A stretch of DNA of 64,000 bases from Undibacterium sp049340185 (GCF_049340185.1 NZ_JBMPPC010000012.1:1-64000); one strand, 5' to 3'; shown: positions 44,821 to 55,166, counted from the stretch's first letter. Notes: generated by a model from the sequence alone, not told the origin. A program made the numbers and translations.

Positions 44821-45822
44821 TTATTCCTGATGGTAACGCGTGACCAGTTCCACTTCGTTTTTTGAGCCGAGAAAAACCGGCACGCGCTGATGCAGTTTTT
44901 CAGGTTGGATATCCAGCATACGCTGCTTGCCGTCGGTCGATGCGCCACCTGCCTGCTCAACGATGAAAGACATAGGATTAGCTTCGTACATCAGACGCAG
45001 TTTGCCTGGCTTGTCCGGTTCACGTGCATCCGCAGGATACATAAAGATACCGCCGCGATTCAAAATACGGTGAACGTCCGCCACCATTGATGCAATCCAG
45101 CGCATATTAAAATCTTTGCCACGCGGACCAGTAACACCAGCCTGCATCTCGTTCACGTAACGCGTGACTGGCGGATGCCAGTGACGGGTGTTCGACGCAT
45201 TGATCGCATATTCCTTGGTGTCTGCCGGGATCTGCATATTGCGTTGCGTTAGTACCCAGGAACCCATTTCACGATCCAGCGTAAAGCAATTCACGCCATT
45301 GCCCGTGGTGAGTACCAGCACTGTTTGCGGACCATACACAGCATAACCGGCAGCGACCTGCTTATTACCCGCTTGCATAAAGTCTTGTTCAGTCGGTGCA
45401 GCCATGCCCTCAGGTGCTTTCAGTACGGAGAAAATCGTACCGATGGACACATTCACATCAATATTGCTGGAGCCATCCAGCGGGTCGAACAGCAGCATGT
45501 ATTCGCCCATCGGGTAGCGATTTGGAATCGGATGAATGCTTTCCATCTCTTCCGATGCCATCGCCGCCAGATGACCGCCCCATTCGTTTGCTTCGAGCAA
45601 AATCTCATTCGACAGGATGTCGAGCTTCTTCTGCACTTCGCCCTGAATATTTTCGGTACTTGCTGTTCCCAGCACCTCGCCTAAAGCGCCCTTACCAACA
45701 GCATGACTGATGGTCTTGCAGGCACGTGCAACAACTTCGATCAATAGGCGCAATTCAGCAGGAATAGAATTGTTCAGGCGTTGTTCTTCAACCAGATATT
45801 GCGTGAGACTGACACGTTTCAT
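44821..45822 (-). CDS. fbp: Fructose-1,6-bisphosphatase class 1
   Basis: 333-residue magnesium-dependent phosphatase that makes fructose-6-phosphate in gluconeogenesis. The metal site FDPLDGSSNIDVNVSIGTIF, the sugar-binding GGIFMYPADAREP and the FIVEQAGG segment are intact. With pgi nearby it would recycle triose units into hexose phosphate for the Entner-Doudoroff route. It lies 79 bases after pepN ends on the same strand, and its own terminator follows. Confidence 0.96.
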   Translation of the reverse strand: MKRVSLTQYLVEEQRLNNSIPAELRLLIEVVARACKTISHAVGKGALGEVLGTASTENIQGEVQKKLDILSNEILLEANEWGGHLAAMASEEMESIHPIPNRYPMGEYMLLFDPLDGSSNIDVNVSIGTIFSVLKAPEGMAAPTEQDFMQAGNKQVAAGYAVYGPQTVLVLTTGNGVNCFTLDREMGSWVLTQRNMQIPADTKEYAINASNTRHWHPPVTRYVNEMQAGVTGPRGKDFNMRWIASMVADVHRILNRGGIFMYPADAREPDKPGKLRLMYEANPMSFIVEQAGGASTDGKQRMLDIQPEKLHQRVPVFLGSKNEVELVTRYHQE

Positions 45823-45901
45823 GAGTTTCCTTTGTTATCCCGGCGGTTCATTACCCAGGATAGATTCGTCAATAAATTCATCAATAATTTAGCCGTCACG
45901 G

Positions 45902-48580
45902 TTAAGAAGCCAAAGCCTTGCTAACGACTTCCAGCACATCTTTCGACAGGTTCTTGGTATCTGCAACTTTCTGCAGCGCGACCTTCATATGGGCTTGCAA
46001 ATTCTTTGGATATTTTTTCCATCGATCCATGCTGCGCGCCAGACGGGCGGCAACCTGGGGGTTGATTTTATTGAGCGAGATCACCAGTTCCGCCCACAAA
46101 GCATAGGCACTGCCATCAGCCGCATGAAACCGTGATGGATTCGCATTGCAGAAGCTGAACACGAGACTACGCGCGCGATTAGGATTGTTCAGGGTGAAGG
46201 CCGGATGCTTCATCAATTCGCGGACTTTTGCCACATCCGTCGTACGCGCCGTACCTTGCAGCATGAACCATTTATCGATTACCAATGCTTCTTTTTTAAA
46301 TTCTTTATAAAACTGATTCAACGCTTGCGCAGCGGACTTGGTATTTTTTACCGAGCCTGAAAAATTCGTCAACGCAGTCAATGCTGCTAAGCGATCGGTC
46401 ATGTTTTCTGCCTCTGTAAATTGCGTTTTAGCCAGATCAAAAGTGGCATCATCCGGCCATTCCAGAAGATAAGAGAGAGACAGATTTTTGAGTCCGCGCT
46501 TCGCTGCAGAAACTGCATCCGGGCTGTATTTGCCCGGAGTCAGATTTTCTTCATAGGCAGTCAGGAAATCGGCTTTCAAATGCTGGGTCAGACTAGCGCG
46601 CATGAATTTTCTGGCTTCGTGAATCGCTTGCGGATCGACGACGCTAAACTCCTCGGCAATCATCGCTTCCGAAGGCAAGGTCAGGACCAGTTCGCGGAAA
46701 GCAGGATCCAGTGTTTTGTCGTTCAATGTTTTGCGTAACGCATCGACGAACATCGTATCGAGCTCCAGCGTTTCGGCTTGCTGGACTGCCTTGGTCAGTT
46801 TTACCAGACGGCGTGTTGCAAGGCGCTGACCTGCTTCCCAACGGTTGAACGGGTCGCTGTCGTGCGCGAGCAGATGACCCAGCTCTTCGTCACTATAATT
46901 AATTTCCAGAACCACCGGCGCGGAGAAGTTACGTAAGATCGACGGCGTCGGCTGTTCTGTAATTCCCGTGAAACGGAAAGTCTGGCTCGCCTTAGTCAAC
47001 TCTAATACCAAGGTAGCTGGTGCGTCAGCGGAACTGACACCGTCAAGCTGCAACGGTATATCCTTACCTGCTTTATCCAGCAAACCAACCGCAACCGGAA
47101 TATGGAAAGGCAGTTTTTTAGTCTGACCAGCCACTGGCAAACTCGATTGCGTCAACGTGATGTCATAGGTCTTGGCTTCTGCATCAAATCGGGTCTCGAC
47201 CTTCACACGTGGCGTACCTGACTGGCTATACCAGCGTTCAAATTGTGTCAGATCACGGCCGGATGAATCGGCCATCGCAGCGCGAAAATCATCACATTCC
47301 ACCGCTTGGCCATCATGCCGCTGGAAGTATAAATCCATGCCTTTACGGAAACCGTCATGTCCCAGCAAGGTGTAATACATGCGCACAACTTCTGCACCTT
47401 TTTCATAAATCGTGACAGTATAAAAATTATTGATTTCGACAAAGGAATCAGGACGTACCGGATGTGCCATCGGGCCGGCATCTTCAGAGAATTGCACCTG
47501 ACGCAGCAAACGCACATCTTCGATACGCTTGACAGCACGGCCAGTGGCGGTGCCAACCAGATCGGCAGAAAATTCCTGATCACGGAAGACGGTTAATCCT
47601 TCTTTCAGGGACAACTGAAACCAGTCGCGGCACGTCACGCGATTACCGGTCCAGTTATGGAAATATTCGTGACCGACTACGGATTCAATACCGGCGTAAT
47701 CAACGTCAGTAGCAATGCGCGGATTCGCCAGGACAAACTTGGTATTGAAAATATTCAAGCCCTTGTTTTCCATCGCCCCCATATTGAAATCGCCAGTCGC
47801 GACAATCATAAAACGATCGAGATCCAGCTCAAGGCCGAAGCGTTCTTCGTCCCAGCGTATGCTGTTTTTCAGAGAATCCATGGCATGCTGGGTCTTATCC
47901 AGATTGCCGTCCTCTACCCAGACTTGTAACAAAGCTTTCCGGCCGGATTTGAGCTTGAATTTTTCTTCCTGACAAACCAGTTTTCCGGCAACCAGTGCGA
48001 ACAGATAGGACGGTTTTTTGAAAGGATCTTCCCATTTCGCATAATGACGGCCATCGCCGAGATCACCTTCTTCAATCAAATTGCCGTTGGACAGCAAGAC
48101 TGGATATTTCTTTTTATCTGCACGCAGCATCACGGTGTATTTCGCCATGACGTCAGGGCGATCCGGGAACCAGGTGATTTTGCGGAAACCCTCTGCCTCG
48201 CATTGGGTAATAAAATTGTGATTCGATGTGTACAGTCCGGACAAAGAGGTGTTCTTGACCGGCTTGATCAGTGTTTCAATTTCCAGCGTGACTTCATCAG
48301 GCGCATTCGCGATACGTAGTATCTCACCCTCGATTTTGTAGGCCGATTTTTTCAGATTGACGCCGTTCAAGCGCAATTGCAGCAATTTAAGTGATTCACC
48401 GAACAGAACAATATCTTTTTCGCTGCTATCGTGATTACGGCGCATGACCATTCGGGTGGCGACATGTGTCGCGTCCGGGTCGAGATCAAAACCCATTTCA
48501 ACAGTATCAACCCAATAACCGGGGGCGATGTAATCTTTGCGGAAGATAGTGACAGGTGTATCAGCAGTGTCTGTACGCAT
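45902..48580 (-). CDS. pepN: Aminopeptidase N (M1 family)
   Basis: 892-residue cytosolic zinc aminopeptidase that removes N-terminal residues from peptides. The substrate motif GAMENKGLNIF (268-278), zinc ligands H304 and H308 in HEYFHNW, and the third ligand E327 in LKEGLTVFRD are present; the C-terminal helical domain has normal length. I choose the ATG at 48580 (MRTDTADTPVTIFRKDY), which matches the usual start of PepN; the frame from 48685 would add 35 unlikely residues. It precedes fbp on the same strand. Confidence 0.96.
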   Translation of the reverse strand: MRTDTADTPVTIFRKDYIAPGYWVDTVEMGFDLDPDATHVATRMVMRRNHDSSEKDIVLFGESLKLLQLRLNGVNLKKSAYKIEGEILRIANAPDEVTLEIETLIKPVKNTSLSGLYTSNHNFITQCEAEGFRKITWFPDRPDVMAKYTVMLRADKKKYPVLLSNGNLIEEGDLGDGRHYAKWEDPFKKPSYLFALVAGKLVCQEEKFKLKSGRKALLQVWVEDGNLDKTQHAMDSLKNSIRWDEERFGLELDLDRFMIVATGDFNMGAMENKGLNIFNTKFVLANPRIATDVDYAGIESVVGHEYFHNWTGNRVTCRDWFQLSLKEGLTVFRDQEFSADLVGTATGRAVKRIEDVRLLRQVQFSEDAGPMAHPVRPDSFVEINNFYTVTIYEKGAEVVRMYYTLLGHDGFRKGMDLYFQRHDGQAVECDDFRAAMADSSGRDLTQFERWYSQSGTPRVKVETRFDAEAKTYDITLTQSSLPVAGQTKKLPFHIPVAVGLLDKAGKDIPLQLDGVSSADAPATLVLELTKASQTFRFTGITEQPTPSILRNFSAPVVLEINYSDEELGHLLAHDSDPFNRWEAGQRLATRRLVKLTKAVQQAETLELDTMFVDALRKTLNDKTLDPAFRELVLTLPSEAMIAEEFSVVDPQAIHEARKFMRASLTQHLKADFLTAYEENLTPGKYSPDAVSAAKRGLKNLSLSYLLEWPDDATFDLAKTQFTEAENMTDRLAALTALTNFSGSVKNTKSAAQALNQFYKEFKKEALVIDKWFMLQGTARTTDVAKVRELMKHPAFTLNNPNRARSLVFSFCNANPSRFHAADGSAYALWAELVISLNKINPQVAARLARSMDRWKKYPKNLQAHMKVALQKVADTKNLSKDVLEVVSKALAS

Positions 48581-48953
48581 GAGTTCGAATGCCTTGTAAA
48601 AATAAAAGCGAAAAAGGGAGCGCTGGACTAGCTCAAAATTATTCTGGCAAGAGGTACCTGCAAAGACAATACAGGTGTACCGCAAGCAGAGACAACTAAG
48701 TCAAAACAGTTTTATGCACATAAGTAGTCAACATAGCGCAAAGACCAGTATTTTACCAAGCTGTACAGTCAGTCTTCATCTGCTTTAAGCATTACCATAG
48801 AAAATTCGGTAAAAAATCAGACTAATTCGACTATTTGCCAAGTATGTCACTCTCTTTTTCATCTTGCTTGCGACCAGCTCGAGTGACAAAACGTAACGAG
48901 ACGAACTTACTGCGGCTTATATCATCTAAAATTAAAACGAAAGGAGATTTGCG
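48581..48953. other. Intergenic region between pepN and the lipoprotein gene
   Basis: About 370 AT-rich bases between divergent genes. An imperfect inverted repeat GGTACCTG ... CAGGTGTACC (48653-48681) lies about 75 bases before pepN. No frame with a ribosome site is seen; the region probably carries both promoters. Confidence 0.4.
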
Positions 48954-49610
48954 ATGAAAATTACACGTCACTACTGCCTGGCTGCTGTATCCCTGTGCGC
49001 CGTTCTCTTCACGACGGGATGTGCTACGACGGTGAGTAGCCGGGTCAGCGTTTTTCACGAATGGCCTGCGGAACTAAAGAATAAGAGTTTCGTCGTTGAT
49101 AAATCGGAGAAGCAAGCTAATAGCCCGGAATTTAAAGCTTATGAGCAACTACTACGTGAGAAGCTGAAACAAATTGGTCTGATCGAGGCAAATTCAGCAG
49201 ATGCAGCCAGTACCACCAGTGTAGCACTCTCCGTAACGATGAATTACGCCAGCAACCTGAGTGAGATCCAGTTGTCCTCTCCTTGGGATTTGGCGCTATA
49301 TGATCCGTTCTGGCGCCTGCATTTCAATCGAGGGGTGGTTTTTTACCGGCGCCCTTTCTTTTACCCACGGTATTACACCGATAGCCTGCTGATGCAGGAC
49401 ATCAGTGTGCGCCGGTATTATCTACATCAGCTTGAAGTGACTATCACGGATAAAGCGAGCGGTAAAAAATTGAGTGAAATCAAAGCCAGCACGGAGCAAT
49501 TGAATCCCGAGATCAATACCAGCATGCATTACCTGATGGATAGCGCGTTCTTGCACTTTCCGGGCGTGAGTGGCTCGACGGTTGAGGTTGAATTGCCAGC
49601 AGAAAAATAA
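48954..49610 (+). CDS. DUF4136-like lipoprotein
   Basis: 218 residues. A lipoprotein signal (LCAVLFTTGCATT, lipid-bearing cysteine at about 23) is followed by a domain resembling DUF4136 (VSVFHEWPAELKNKSFVVDKSE, YEQLLREKLKQIGLIEA, LEVTITDKASGKKLSEIKA). It is probably anchored in the outer membrane. AAGGAG precedes the ATG at good spacing. Monocistronic, with its own terminator. No activity is known for the family. Confidence 0.8.
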   Translation: MKITRHYCLAAVSLCAVLFTTGCATTVSSRVSVFHEWPAELKNKSFVVDKSEKQANSPEFKAYEQLLREKLKQIGLIEANSADAASTTSVALSVTMNYASNLSEIQLSSPWDLALYDPFWRLHFNRGVVFYRRPFFYPRYYTDSLLMQDISVRRYYLHQLEVTITDKASGKKLSEIKASTEQLNPEINTSMHYLMDSAFLHFPGVSGSTVEVELPAEK

Positions 49611-49623
49611 GACATTTCAAGCA

Positions 49624-49653
49624 AAAAAAGCGACTTATCTGAGTCGCTTTTTT
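49624..49653. terminator. Bidirectional rho-independent terminator
   Basis: AAAAAAGCGACT pairs perfectly with AGTCGCTTTTTT around a 6-base loop, with T-runs on both strands, between the converging lipoprotein and DUF1631 genes. It ends 10 bases before the DUF1631 stop codon. Confidence 0.9.
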
Positions 49654-49663
49654 GTTAACCATA

Positions 49664-51820
49664 CTAGTCCGGAGGGTCCCGTAAAGCCTCCAACAACGCC
49701 CTATCCACCACCGAATCCGCGACAATCTGTACGGCTTCACCATCACGAAATTTATGCGCCAGCTCTTCGCTGGAAATTGAAAACGAGTCATGTCCCTGAC
49801 GGTTCGTAAAAATATAACGCGTCCGCTTAGGACTAACCCAGGCGAGTTTAAAGCGGGCAGTAGAGCCATTGGTACGGGTAAAATCAATCCAGACACCACG
49901 CTCCATCGTCTCCAGCATCAGCGTCCATTCATCTGCCGGTTGCTCGTTCTGATCTTGCACATGACGATTAAGACGACGCTCGCTCGCACGTTGCGCGATG
50001 TTCACAGCGATTTCTAATTGCCGGCGCGGCGATAATTCTAATGGCGCACGTGCAATCGCGGCATGGCGTTCAGCCAGTTTAGAAAAGAAAATAACCCGGT
50101 CCGGCTCATCCCATTTAATCGCATTCAACCAGGCATTCAGCAGGGTCAGCATGGCGGGTAATTTGCTGACTAATTCTTTGCGTTCTTCGGCGCTGTTCTT
50201 CGGCTTCAGGCTCCAGATCAGGTCGTCCATAGTTTTGAGTGCGTTTTCCAGGGCGTTCGGCTTTTGATCCTTGACGCTATGCGCAATCGTCAGAATCCGT
50301 ATCCACTGTTCTTGCAGGAAGGTTTCCAGAAAACCGGCCACTTCGCCCGTCTCAACCCGCAAAGACACATCATTCTCGGCGAACTCCCGCGCCAGACGCA
50401 TCTTCTCTTGTTTGAGCGCTTCTGCGACCGGCTGGGTAATCGCTTCTTCGGTTTTTTGCTCTTCTTCCTTCAGGAAGTTTTCCAAATCCGATACAACATC
50501 AGAAAACAAATCAATTTGCTGATCAAACTCTTGCTGAACCCGCTCAACAATACCCTCGATCATCTGGTATAAGGGATCTTCGTTACTGCTATCGGTGTTC
50601 AACAAAACACTGGATTTTGCCAGCGTATCAATCAACACACGAGCCGGATGAGAATCTTTAAAAAAGAAATCCTTATCCATCAAGGCGACTTTGAGCGTCG
50701 GGATTTGCAGCTGACCGATTAGACCCTTGATATCCTCAGGAATGCTCGGATCATTGAATACGAAATCAAAAATCCGTGCCAGCAGCTCTATCGTATTCTG
50801 ATCAATGTGGGTGAGATTGTCGGTCGGCGCCTGCTGCGATAACTGGCGCAGCGGCGAAGCGCTCATGCCGCCGGCAATCGATCCAAGGTTGTCGTTCCTT
50901 TGAATGCTGGTCAGGTAATCAAAGAATTGCCTGTCGATGGTAACGGTATCGGCTTTTTCACCGTAATGACCTGCATTGCTCTGGTTGCCGGTCCATGCCA
51001 GCGCATGATCCTTCCCCGTCGCCTCGGCGTTAACAGGCTGACCGGAGAATATATTCCTGAGCTTATTGTGCAGATACGGATCACGATCAGCGATGTCATC
51101 CGAACGTGTAGATTCGTTTTTTCGCTGATTTTTTTTGAATGAGTCAGTAATGTCTGGCAAGATACCCCGCGCAATCAATGCGTCGTTAACTTCGGTCAGA
51201 ATTGGCTGCAATTGTAAAAATAATTGCGGTTGCATCAAGCGTAACACCAGATGATGCGATTCGGGAGTGGGATCGAATTCTATCCACGCCTGATATACCG
51301 CATGAACAAATATTTCTGGTCGAAAAGGATTCTGCGATACGCTGATCGGCGTGCGGCGCAGGACATGGCCAATACGGATATTCAGCGCAACTAATTGCTC
51401 CGCATTACTGACTTCGAGAGCCTGACACAGATTGCGCATCAAGACTTTACTTTCCATTTCCTCAAAAGTCACGAGAGAAAAATCTTGCTTCTCGTCATCT
51501 TTTTTCGTTTTTTTGCGGGTATTAACGGTACTGACTTCTTTTGCCAGTGCCGCGTTAATCTGACCGGCGACCAGACGATAAAAGCTTGTACCATTTCTTT
51601 TCAGTAACTGATATGACTGAAAGCTGGTGCTCGCCTCTTCAGGGCGCACGGTCTGATCCGAGATTTTGAACAAGGCTTCGCTTAGTCGCGTGGAAAATGC
51701 TTCCAGCTGGGATGACACTCGGTTGGTTGCGACCGGCACCAGACTTTGTAAAATTAATAAACGGCTTGAGCTGGAGAACTCACTTTTTTTTGTTGTATTG
51801 TGAAGTGGAATGGTGTCCAT
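49664..51820 (-). CDS. DUF1631 family protein
   Basis: 718 residues. The N-terminal and middle parts are helical and match DUF1631 (LLILQSLVPVATNRVSSQLEAF; SIPEDIKGLIGQLQIPTLKVALMDKDFF), and the C-terminus (about 615-718) looks like a beta-domain with ERGVWIDFTR and AWVSPKRTRYIFTNRQG. Members are often mislabelled thymidine phosphorylase; there is no support for that here. The function is unknown; the C-terminal part resembles PilZ-like domains, suggesting a signalling link as inference only. Confidence 0.85.
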   Translation of the reverse strand: MDTIPLHNTTKKSEFSSSSRLLILQSLVPVATNRVSSQLEAFSTRLSEALFKISDQTVRPEEASTSFQSYQLLKRNGTSFYRLVAGQINAALAKEVSTVNTRKKTKKDDEKQDFSLVTFEEMESKVLMRNLCQALEVSNAEQLVALNIRIGHVLRRTPISVSQNPFRPEIFVHAVYQAWIEFDPTPESHHLVLRLMQPQLFLQLQPILTEVNDALIARGILPDITDSFKKNQRKNESTRSDDIADRDPYLHNKLRNIFSGQPVNAEATGKDHALAWTGNQSNAGHYGEKADTVTIDRQFFDYLTSIQRNDNLGSIAGGMSASPLRQLSQQAPTDNLTHIDQNTIELLARIFDFVFNDPSIPEDIKGLIGQLQIPTLKVALMDKDFFFKDSHPARVLIDTLAKSSVLLNTDSSNEDPLYQMIEGIVERVQQEFDQQIDLFSDVVSDLENFLKEEEQKTEEAITQPVAEALKQEKMRLAREFAENDVSLRVETGEVAGFLETFLQEQWIRILTIAHSVKDQKPNALENALKTMDDLIWSLKPKNSAEERKELVSKLPAMLTLLNAWLNAIKWDEPDRVIFFSKLAERHAAIARAPLELSPRRQLEIAVNIAQRASERRLNRHVQDQNEQPADEWTLMLETMERGVWIDFTRTNGSTARFKLAWVSPKRTRYIFTNRQGHDSFSISSEELAHKFRDGEAVQIVADSVVDRALLEALRDPPD

Positions 51821-51913
51821 CGCGTGGGTCCGTTACTAGTTTCAATGATGACTGCCACGATTTTTCATCGTGTCAGCCATCATTGACTGAAGGCAATATA
51901 CGTTTACGTCTTT

Positions 51914-52069
51914 TTAATTAGAGTAAATCGCTTCCGATGCAAAGGTAATAACGACGATCAACATGACCGCCAAGACAAGAACAATCAATAAACGCCCGAA
52001 TTTCGGGCTACCGTCGGAGGAATCATTGCTGATTTGCTCATGTTGTTCCTGTTGCTCTGGCGTGCTCAT
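51914..52069 (-). CDS. 51-residue single-pass membrane peptide
   Basis: A short frame: hydrophilic N-terminus MSTPEQQEQHEQISNDSSDG, a lysine/arginine border (SPKFGR), then one hydrophobic segment (about 27-44, LLIVLVLAVMLIVVITFA) and a short tail SEAIYSN. This shape (N-in, single-pass) is typical of real small membrane proteins. It lies 93 bases upstream of the DUF1631 gene and downstream of the quinone reductase gene, both on the same strand. No family name is known to me. Confidence 0.6.
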   Translation of the reverse strand: MSTPEQQEQHEQISNDSSDGSPKFGRLLIVLVLAVMLIVVITFASEAIYSN

Positions 52070-52141
52070 CGTATCTCGTCAGTAATATCTAAGATTCAGG
52101 ATGTTAACAGACACGGATCAATATGGTGGAGAAGTATTGCG

Positions 52142-53128
52142 TTATGGAATCAGGATAGTCGAACCTGTTGTTTTTCGCGCTTCCAGATCGCGATGTGCCT
52201 GTGCAGCATCGCTCAGGGCATAACGTTGCCGTATGTCAATTTTCACTTTACCGCTTTCTACCATAGAGAACAAATGCGCCGCCATTTGCTCCAGATCGGC
52301 GCGTTTGGCGGTGTAGCTCATCAGACTCGGGCGTGTAATGAACAGGGAACCCCGCGATGCCAGCTCTTGTAAGCCAAATGCCGGAACGGGTCCGGACGCG
52401 CTACCAAAACTCACCATCATGCCCAGAGGTGATAAACAGTCTAGCGAACCGGTAAATGTATCTTTGCCGATGGAGTCGTATACTACCGGCACACCTTTGC
52501 CCTCAGTGATTTCCTTGACCCGCTCGACAAAATTCTCTTTGTTGTAATTGATCACATGCGTACAACCGTGCGCCTTTGCCAGCTCAGCCTTTTCATCGGA
52601 ACCGACCGTGCCAATCATGTTGACACCGATCGCCCGCGCCCATTGACTGGCAATCAGGCCGACGCCGCCGGCCGCGGCATGGAACAAAATCGTCTCGCCG
52701 CCCTTGAGCGGAAAAGTCCGGTGGAACAAGTATTGCACGGTTAAGCCTTGCAACATCATGCCTGCCGCAGTCTCAAAGTCGATACTGTCCGGCAGTCGCA
52801 CCAGGTTATCCGCCGGCATTATCCGCGCCTGGGCATAGGCGCCGTTCGGACGCCCTGCATAGGCCACTCGGTCGCCCGGCTTCACATAAGTCACCCCCTC
52901 GCCGACCGCCTCGACAACACCCGACGCCTCCATCCCCAACCCGGCAGGCAGAGGCTGAGGATACAAGCCTGTACGGAAGTACACATCAATAAAGTTCAGG
53001 CCACAAGCGGCATGTCGAACCAGTGCTTCGCCGGGACCGGGTTGGCCCAGTGGCACGTCAACAAATTCCATGACCTCTGGTCCGCCGGTTTGCTGAATTC
53101 TGATTGCCTTGCTTATCGATGTGCTCAT
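52142..53128 (-). CDS. NADPH:quinone oxidoreductase, QOR type
   Basis: 328-residue zinc-free medium-chain dehydrogenase/reductase. The N-terminal catalytic domain begins IRIQQTGGPEVMEFVDVPLGQPGPGEALVRH, the nucleotide fold is marked by HAAAGGVGLIASQWARAIG, and YDSIGKDTFTGSLDCLSPLGMMV follows. It lacks the structural-zinc cysteines, as expected for quinone oxidoreductases. It probably reduces quinones or enals with NADPH. It stands next to the EamA transporter on the same strand with a 56-base gap. Confidence 0.9.
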   Translation of the reverse strand: MSTSISKAIRIQQTGGPEVMEFVDVPLGQPGPGEALVRHAACGLNFIDVYFRTGLYPQPLPAGLGMEASGVVEAVGEGVTYVKPGDRVAYAGRPNGAYAQARIMPADNLVRLPDSIDFETAAGMMLQGLTVQYLFHRTFPLKGGETILFHAAAGGVGLIASQWARAIGVNMIGTVGSDEKAELAKAHGCTHVINYNKENFVERVKEITEGKGVPVVYDSIGKDTFTGSLDCLSPLGMMVSFGSASGPVPAFGLQELASRGSLFITRPSLMSYTAKRADLEQMAAHLFSMVESGKVKIDIRQRYALSDAAQAHRDLEARKTTGSTILIP

Positions 53129-53184
53129 GGTCGCTTCCGCTGGTTAAAATGAATGAAGAATGGATGAAGGATAGACTGCTTACG

Positions 53185-54102
53185 CTATTTTTTAATCGAT
53201 AGCAGATACATCCCGCCAATAACTAATACCGTCCCCGCCAGTTGCCAGCTAGTGATCGGTTCATTTAAAAAAAACGCACCGAGGAATAAGGTAGATACCG
53301 GTCCTATCATGCCCGCTTGGGACGCGGTCGGTGCGCCGATCCGCTGCACTGCGATCATCGTTAGAAACACCGGTAACACGGTACAAAAAATCGCATTTAC
53401 CAGCGATAGCCAATATACCGCAGAAGGCTGCACCAGCATGCTAACCGGACGCAATACAAAAAACTGACCGATGCAGGCAACGCTAGACACACACATCGCA
53501 TACGACACCAACCGTAAAGTCCCAAGTCGCACCACTAGCTGGCCCGACTGTATCAGGTATAAGGCATAAGAAATCGCCGCACCAAGAACCAGGGCCGCTC
53601 CCAGCATCACATCAGCACCGCCAAATTGCAGATCATGTAAAAATACCAGCACGATTCCCAGATACGATACGCCTAGGGCCGCCCACTCGATATGGCTGAC
53701 TTTCCGCTTTAAAAAAAATACGGAGATGAGCAAAACAAATGACGGCGTCAAAAACAAAATTAGCCGCTCCAGCCCCGCCGTAATGTATTGCAAGCCTAAA
53801 AAATCCAGAAAGCTTGATAAGTAATAGCCGATCAGACCAAGGCCAACTAAGCGCCAGCGATCTGCCACCGTCAGGGCGCCGCCCTTATGCGCCTGCCAGA
53901 CCGCAATTGCTGCAAATACCGGCAATGAAAACAGCATGCGAAATGTAATCAAGGTCACCGCATCAACGTGATATCGATAGATCAGTTTTGCGACAATCGC
54001 CTTCGTGGAAAATAAAACGGCGCCAGTGATGGCAATGGTTAAGCCGATCAGATATTGGCGTCGATCATGGGCACTGCGTTGGGGAGTAAGCGAGGTCGTC
54101 AT
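53185..54102 (-). CDS. EamA-family (DMT) transporter
   Basis: 305 residues with ten hydrophobic segments in two EamA repeats (first from LTIAITGAVLFSTKAIVAKL; second around MLGAALVLGAAISYALYLIQSGQLV). It is an inner-membrane exporter of small metabolites, often amino acids or drugs; substrate unknown. It lies upstream of the quinone oxidoreductase and may be co-transcribed with it. Confidence 0.88.
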   Translation of the reverse strand: MTTSLTPQRSAHDRRQYLIGLTIAITGAVLFSTKAIVAKLIYRYHVDAVTLITFRMLFSLPVFAAIAVWQAHKGGALTVADRWRLVGLGLIGYYLSSFLDFLGLQYITAGLERLILFLTPSFVLLISVFFLKRKVSHIEWAALGVSYLGIVLVFLHDLQFGGADVMLGAALVLGAAISYALYLIQSGQLVVRLGTLRLVSYAMCVSSVACIGQFFVLRPVSMLVQPSAVYWLSLVNAIFCTVLPVFLTMIAVQRIGAPTASQAGMIGPVSTLFLGAFFLNEPITSWQLAGTVLVIGGMYLLSIKK

Positions 54103-54380
54103 GCCAAATATTGTAAAGGCATATGCGATTACGCGTACTTAGGGCAAATGCGCCTTGCCAGCTAGCGATGAATTGGTGGCAGACTCAATCAAGGTAAGAA
54201 AAGATCGCGCTCACTATGTGCTGGGGAATATCGCCTTCGCAAAGCTGTGCTGAGCAAACAGCACCCCGTCCGGTAAATGCTGGGCTTTAGCGTCTCTGAT
54301 TTTTCAGCGGTCAGCCTGCCAGCACGTTGATATGAGACATCTGATAAACTCGGGTGCTCTTCAGATACTCGGGCAGACCA

Positions 54381-55094
54381 ATGTCAATCGCATTTTTTAT
54401 GGCACACAGCGGCATCGATCAAGCACAATTACCGCCTGATTTTGTGACGCAAGTTTCCAACTACCAAGAACAACTGCAGCAATTCATCGAATCAACTGAA
54501 AAAGACACGCAAGTCCAATGGCAATATCAGGTGCCAGAACTAGGTGAAGGCGGATCATGCTCTTTGTTCGATCAGTTGTCGGCAACGCCGTATGACCTGG
54601 CAGCCCGCCTCGGTGGACCAACGGCTGGCAATCTGCAACTACTGCAACAGGTGACGGCGCTGGTCAAGTTTTATCAGCAACATAGTGGCAGTCAGTGGTT
54701 TGGCGTTTATAAAAAAATTGATCAAAAAATCGACCAAACAGATACAGGGTTAGACGGTAATGCTGTGTTGGTGAAACTGGCCTACTTTGGTGCCGCATCA
54801 CGTGCCGAATTTCCGCTCACGCCCGAATTTGCTGCCATCAGTAATAACAGCACCGTCGGCATCAGCGGCAAAGGTAGGATTATCAATAACGTCAGTGCCT
54901 ATCTTGCGACTGGCGGCGAGTATTACACCTGCGATCCAAAAGTGCAGGCAGAAGCTTGCTTGCCGATATTGGCAGCAGATGGTCGCGTGCTGGGGATTAT
55001 CGATTCAGAAGCATTCACACAGAATATTTTTACCGGCGCAGAGCTCGCCTTGCTCGTTGCAGTAGCTACCAGTTTGTCTACTATCCTCAGCTAA
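54381..55094 (+). CDS. GAF-domain protein upstream of the formaldehyde genes
   Basis: 237 residues. The second half (about 90-237) looks like a GAF domain of the free methionine-sulphoxide-reductase-like type (QWFGVYKKID, VLVKLAYFGAASRAEFPL, NNVSAYLATGGEYYTCDPKV, EACLPILAADGRVLGIIDSEAFTQN). Cysteines sit in GGSCSLF, YYTCDP and EACLPI. It precedes frmA by 72 bases in the same direction, suggesting a sensory or repair role in the formaldehyde pathway, but no DNA-binding or catalytic output domain is present. ATG at 54381 chosen over the frame start 54354. Confidence 0.75.
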   Translation: MSIAFFMAHSGIDQAQLPPDFVTQVSNYQEQLQQFIESTEKDTQVQWQYQVPELGEGGSCSLFDQLSATPYDLAARLGGPTAGNLQLLQQVTALVKFYQQHSGSQWFGVYKKIDQKIDQTDTGLDGNAVLVKLAYFGAASRAEFPLTPEFAAISNNSTVGISGKGRIINNVSAYLATGGEYYTCDPKVQAEACLPILAADGRVLGIIDSEAFTQNIFTGAELALLVAVATSLSTILS

Positions 55095-55166
55095 CATTAC
55101 AGCCAACTTGTAGCCGTTCTAACCTATTACAGTTCACCCTACCTCCTATCACGACAAAGGACAGAC

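Noticed and set aside
49664..51820. Thymidine phosphorylase assignment for the DUF1631 protein
   Set aside because: None of the nucleoside phosphorylase motifs is present; the name is a common database error.
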